Assembly (NCBI GenBank): GCA_029986255.1
Contig: DALTYD010000020.1
Coordinates: 1 to 17,700, forward strand
Source: Methanocorpusculum sp.
Lineage (GTDB): Archaea > Halobacteriota > Methanomicrobia > Methanomicrobiales > Methanocorpusculaceae
Length of the DNA: 17,700 nt
Direction: 5' to 3'
Every line of letters begins with the position of its first letter. Within the stretch, counting starts at the first letter, position 1. The translations under genes and the position numbers were made by a program. Positions 14,860 to 17,700 of the stretch are shown piece by piece. Below the pieces are notes generated by a model, which saw only the letters and a list, made by a program, of their open reading frames with translations, was not told the origin of the DNA and searched no databases.

Positions 14860-16485
14860 ATGGATCATGCAGATCATTTGGTGTACAACGTCAACGACAA
14901 CGTGCCTCTCCCTCTCCTTATTCTCAACATCCTTCAGCATTTTTTTGTCCTTTCCGTCTACATGACATACCCAGTAATCATCACCAGAGCCATTGGGGGA
15001 GGCGAAGATCTCTCAACTTTCCTCATTAGTTCAACTCTTATTGGTTCTGGCATGGCCACTCTTCTACAGAGCTTCCATCGTACTGGCTGTGGTTACACCT
15101 TACCCATGATCCCGAATTCTTCATATCTCCCTGCTTCTATTCTCGCTGCAACTTCAGGTGGTCTCCCTCTTCTTTATGGCATGATGATTGTTTCGGGATT
15201 TTTAGAGATGCTTTTTAGTCGACTTACTCAGTATTTTCGTATTCTCTTTCCAGGAGAAGTCATTGGTGTTGTCATGTTTATGCTTGGTCTTTCCGTCATT
15301 CCCTTTTCTTTTCCTCTTTTTTTTGGAAGTGGTGGCTCATCCTCCCTCAATCCAGCTGCCACAGCAGTTGGTGTCATCACCCTTGGTTCTATGATTCTCC
15401 TCAGTATTCAGCAAAAAAAGGTATTTCGATTTTATGCTGTTTTGATAGGTATAATCATCGGTTTTGTTTCGTCGGCCTTCTTTGGTCTTCTCACTCCTAA
15501 TAGTTTTGAGGCATCTGGTGTTGTCTCTCTCTTTTCAATTCCCAGTCCCCTTGGTTTTGTCAGCTATAGCTTTGATATTAGCCTTCTTATACCCTTTGCA
15601 ATTGGTATGTTATGTGTGATGCTCAAATCGGCGGGAAACATTTCCCTTTTAGATGAGTACATTGGTGGGATCAATCAAAACAACCTCCGACGTGGAATTT
15701 TTTCTGAAGGATTAGGGGTTGTTCTCTGTTCTGTTATTGGTGGCATTGGTATAGGATCCTCTGCGTCTAACATCAGTCTCATTCGTGGTACAGGTATCGC
15801 ATCTCGAAGTATTGGTATTTTCCTCGGAATCTTCCTTATCTTCTGTGGATTTTTTCCTATTATTGGTTGGTTCTTCCATGTCATGCCTGAGCCAATTATG
15901 GGTGCTGTTGTTATCTATGCTATCGCCTTCATTATGCTTGGAGGTGTACAGAGCATTTCCTCTCGTGTACTTGATAATCGCCGAACTTTTGTTGTCATCC
16001 TCCCGATTATGATTGGTGTCTCCTCTGTCATGTGTCCAAACCTCTACATAGCGCTACCCGATACACTTCGACTTTTCTTCGCATCGCCTCTCACTTCCGG
16101 TGCAATCTTTGTTGTCTTTCTTGGCCTTTTATTCAAAATTGGCATTCCTACGAAGCGTAACCTCATTTTTGGACAAGATCCTCACGCTGATGTATCCTGT
16201 CTTCTTATGGATTGCGGGCGTCTTTGGACTCTTGACAAAACTCAGATGTTTCAGATAATTCATCATATACAGGCACTCATTTATGCAATTCCTAATGGAG
16301 TGCACCCAGAAATTCTTTCTATTACGCTCAAGAACAGTCTTGGGATCATTAGTGCAGAACTTATTGTATCGGGTCCTGTTGATGAACATGCCATGAAGAT
16401 CGCAGGACATTACTATACTGCAATTGTCACTGTTTCAACGGTTGCTGAAAAAACGGTCATTCAATCTAGTTATCTTATTGTCTGA
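14860..16485 (+). CDS. NCS2-family nucleobase (uracil/xanthine-type) permease with C-terminal extension
   Basis: An integral membrane importer of the nucleobase-cation symporter 2 family. Of 541 residues, roughly 1-440 are hydrophobic and hold about 12-14 helices. Family features include the TM1 LQHFFVL motif, PMIPNSSYLPASI in TM3, a RRGIFSEGLGVVL stretch, and the following SNISLIRGTGIASRSIG, which is the NCS2 signature with N-x-S in place of the usual N-x-G. MPEPIMGAV matches the P-x-P-(V/I)-x-G block. From about residue 442 there is a soluble domain of about 100 residues (CGRLWTLDKTQMFQIIHHIQ, then IPNGVHPEILSITLKNS) that bacterial uracil permeases lack. Substrate cannot be fixed from sequence. 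No Shine-Dalgarno site precedes ATG 14860, so a short leader is likely. Confidence 0.9.
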   Translation: MDHADHLVYNVNDNVPLPLLILNILQHFFVLSVYMTYPVIITRAIGGGEDLSTFLISSTLIGSGMATLLQSFHRTGCGYTLPMIPNSSYLPASILAATSGGLPLLYGMMIVSGFLEMLFSRLTQYFRILFPGEVIGVVMFMLGLSVIPFSFPLFFGSGGSSSLNPAATAVGVITLGSMILLSIQQKKVFRFYAVLIGIIIGFVSSAFFGLLTPNSFEASGVVSLFSIPSPLGFVSYSFDISLLIPFAIGMLCVMLKSAGNISLLDEYIGGINQNNLRRGIFSEGLGVVLCSVIGGIGIGSSASNISLIRGTGIASRSIGIFLGIFLIFCGFFPIIGWFFHVMPEPIMGAVVIYAIAFIMLGGVQSISSRVLDNRRTFVVILPIMIGVSSVMCPNLYIALPDTLRLFFASPLTSGAIFVVFLGLLFKIGIPTKRNLIFGQDPHADVSCLLMDCGRLWTLDKTQMFQIIHHIQALIYAIPNGVHPEILSITLKNSLGIISAELIVSGPVDEHAMKIAGHYYTAIVTVSTVAEKTVIQSSYLIV

Positions 16486-16781
16486 TATATCTCAATAAAT
16501 GTGTTCAGTTGTACTTCAAATTTTTCGTTTTCTGTAGGTATGGATCGTTCAGCATGTTCTTAAATATCTTCCAAAATTGTGATTGGTTTCTGTGAATTTG
16601 TTTCTATTTTTCTATAATAGGCTTTGACCCGTGATCACAATTATCCTCGAAATGATTCTGTCTTTTTGTTAAAAAAAATATTCAACAAACACTCGTTTGT
16701 ATTATTCGTATTTAATTAATTTTTTAAATAATGTGTGTTATTTTTCTTGCGTTCTCTCATCATTTTCTCTATGTTGCACGT
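16486..16781. other. Intergenic spacer between the convergent permease and tsr3 genes
   Basis: About 296 AT-rich bases with no open gene. It contains a 9-bp inverted repeat AATTGTGAT (16575-16583) and ATCACAATT (16634-16642) with 50 bases between, an 8-base palindrome GTGATCAC (16631-16638), and the tsr3-side terminator described separately. Confidence 0.4.
16671..16700 (-). terminator. tsr3: Hairpin plus U8 tract downstream of tsr3
   Basis: Read on the minus strand, ACAAAC-GAGT-GTTTGT (16700-16685) forms a perfect 6-bp stem, and an uninterrupted T8 run follows (16678-16671). That is the classical intrinsic-terminator arrangement, 80 bases past the tsr3 stop. Confidence 0.5.
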
Positions 16782-17291
16782 TCATATGAGGTATTCACTT
16801 TGGATTTTGAGTATTTCAGTACAGTCTTTTGCTGACGCATATTCCGCAAGTGGTTCGGCATTGAGTGTGAGAAAGTTGAGTCCCCAGTGGAATTTTTCCA
16901 GAATTTCTTTTGCCTGTTTTTTTTTATCAAGAATATATAATGTTGCGGCGAATGCTTCGACTGAGGTCAATGTAAATGATTTTCCAAAATTAACTGGATT
17001 CGCTGCAACTAAGAAGGGTAGTGCACGTCGTCCTTTCCAAGGTCTGAGGTTTGCTGTTTTGAGAACTTCCCATGAACAATCAATAGTGGTTATCGAATGT
17101 ACCCAGATGCAATCTGCAGGAGACAGGACAACTTCTGCCGTTGGGTCAAGAAGCAGAGTACTTTTGGGAATCTGTGAGATGCGGTTCACTATCCGCAGCA
17201 TGCCGAACCGTTCGAGTTTTTTCATAGTACATTTTTTTGGATTGCAGGAATTGTCACGGTAAGCAAAGAGTGCTATTTTGTCTCGAATCAT
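16782..17291 (-). CDS. tsr3: Tsr3-type rRNA aminocarboxypropyltransferase (DUF367)
   Basis: Tsr3 transfers the 3-amino-3-carboxypropyl group of S-adenosylmethionine to a modified uridine in small-subunit rRNA, a late step of ribosome maturation. The 169-residue product has the family order: CNPKKCT (16-22), LLLDPTAEVVLSPAD (46-60), DCSW (71-74), R-LP-LVAANPVNFGK (90-104), LTSVEAFAATLYI (108-120) and a C-terminal FHWGLNFLTLNAEPL (134-148). All expected blocks are present and the length is normal for archaeal members. The opposite strand has a long open frame over the same bases, but its translation has no recognisable features. It is divergent from the partial gene at 17409 and seems to be a single-gene unit. 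Confidence 0.93.
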   Translation of the reverse strand: MIRDKIALFAYRDNSCNPKKCTMKKLERFGMLRIVNRISQIPKSTLLLDPTAEVVLSPADCIWVHSITTIDCSWEVLKTANLRPWKGRRALPFLVAANPVNFGKSFTLTSVEAFAATLYILDKKKQAKEILEKFHWGLNFLTLNAEPLAEYASAKDCTEILKIQSEYLI

Positions 17292-17317
17292 TTTTCAGTA
17301 TTCTTATTGTTCGTGAA

Positions 17318-17335
17318 TAGTTATTCTAGTTATTC
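17318..17335. repeat. Two tandem copies of TAGTTATTC
   Basis: The 9-base unit occurs twice without a gap at 17318-17326 and 17327-17335. The first copy also completes a hairpin, GAATA-GT-TATTC (17315-17326). It lies 26-44 bases from the tsr3 start, in the divergent spacer with the next gene. A second small palindrome, GTGAT-TTTT-ATCAC (17367-17380), lies nearer the other gene. Either could be an operator; only the repeats are observed. Confidence 0.55.
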
Positions 17336-17408
17336 TGATTTTGGATGTGCCCAGCCTATCTTTGTCGTGATTTTTATCACCTTTTCCTTCCTCACAGACA
17401 TATCAATA

Positions 17409-17700
17409 ATGTATGTCCTTGTCTCTCCGTGTCTTATGAATGAAAAATTCTGTGCCGAAGGTATTCCTATTGACTCTGACCGTAGTGCATGGGCATCTGC
17501 AATCTCTCGTTGTCAGCAATTTGATATTGAAATAATCTCTCTTCCGTGTTCAGAAATGTTATATCTTTGCCTTCCCCGTCATCCAGGTTTTTTTCTTGAT
17601 CGCCTTGGAGGGCAGGTTCAGGAGATAATTGCTGGATGTGGAGTACCACCAGTTGCTATTGTTGGGGTGAATTCTTCACCTACATGTGGGGGTTACAGAT
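17409..17700 (+). CDS. Cys-containing protein resembling the DUF523/CD3072 group (partial, 3' end missing)
   Basis: The reading frame opens at ATG 17409 and runs off the window after 97 complete codons. It begins MYVLVSPCLMNEKFC, then LPCSEMLYLCLPRHPG (about residues 47-62), and GVNSSPTCGG near the window edge. The series of S/P-C-L, PC-E and N-S-SP-C-G motifs resembles DUF523-like and archaeal 'predicted secreted protein' families, in which conserved cysteines are thought to bind metal or a cluster; no biochemical function is established that I can cite. No signal peptide is evident. The start has no clear ribosome site. It is divergent from tsr3 with a 117-base shared spacer. Confidence 0.7.
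   Translation, partial: MYVLVSPCLMNEKFCAEGIPIDSDRSAWASAISRCQQFDIEIISLPCSEMLYLCLPRHPGFFLDRLGGQVQEIIAGCGVPPVAIVGVNSSPTCGGYR

Noticed and set aside
16735..17262. 175-codon plus-strand open frame
   Set aside because: It lies antisense to tsr3, whose product has clear family motifs; the plus-strand translation shows no recognisable domain.
1..17700. CRISPR array, insertion sequence or prophage
   Set aside because: No regularly spaced repeats, transposase, integrase, terminal inverted repeats or phage structural genes were found.

Overview
The window reads as chromosomal DNA of a methanogen-type euryarchaeon. The archaeal markers are a group II chaperonin (thermosome), a membrane-anchored archaeal Lon protease, a short archaeal-type PRPP synthetase, a Nob1-type PIN/zinc-ribbon endonuclease, a Tsr3-type rRNA modification enzyme, TATA-box promoters and a tRNA-Ser without an encoded CCA end. 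The gene types fit Methanomicrobiales best, but that placement is an inference; no 16S rRNA gene or mcr genes are present.

Layout. Positions 1-117 hold the tail of an unrecognised gene, whose stop codon lies in the loop of a hairpin, followed by purC (157-870). From 1056 to 2558 lies a wrecked TrkH potassium-transporter gene with many frame changes and stops. The centrepiece is 2632-5579: three tightly packed, overlapping genes for a NifH-like ATP-dependent reductase and two different NifD/NifK-like subunits. This looks like a complete nitrogenase-like reductase, but it matches neither nitrogenase, nor F430 CfbCD, nor protochlorophyllide reductase in detail, so its substrate is open. Convergent to it are overlapping tldE and tldD (5636-8258, minus strand), then lonB (8414-10423, minus). 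From the lon/prs divergent promoter run prs and nob1 (10519-11849), with a 5-base gap. After a gene-poor stretch come the thermosome gene (12438-14024), a tRNA-Ser(CGA) (14114-14197), another AT-rich gap, a nucleobase permease with an extra C-terminal domain (14860-16485), tsr3 (16782-17291, minus) and the start of a small Cys-containing protein that runs off the window (17409-17700).

How the genes fit together. purC, prs and the NCS2 permease belong to nucleotide metabolism; nob1 and tsr3 to small-subunit rRNA maturation; lonB, tldD/tldE and the thermosome to protein quality control and peptide processing. These are mostly separate transcription units. Only three groups look co-transcribed: the nitrogenase-like genes, tldD-tldE and prs-nob1. 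The long AT-rich gaps and the trkH ruin suggest local gene erosion. No CRISPR array, insertion sequence or phage gene was seen.
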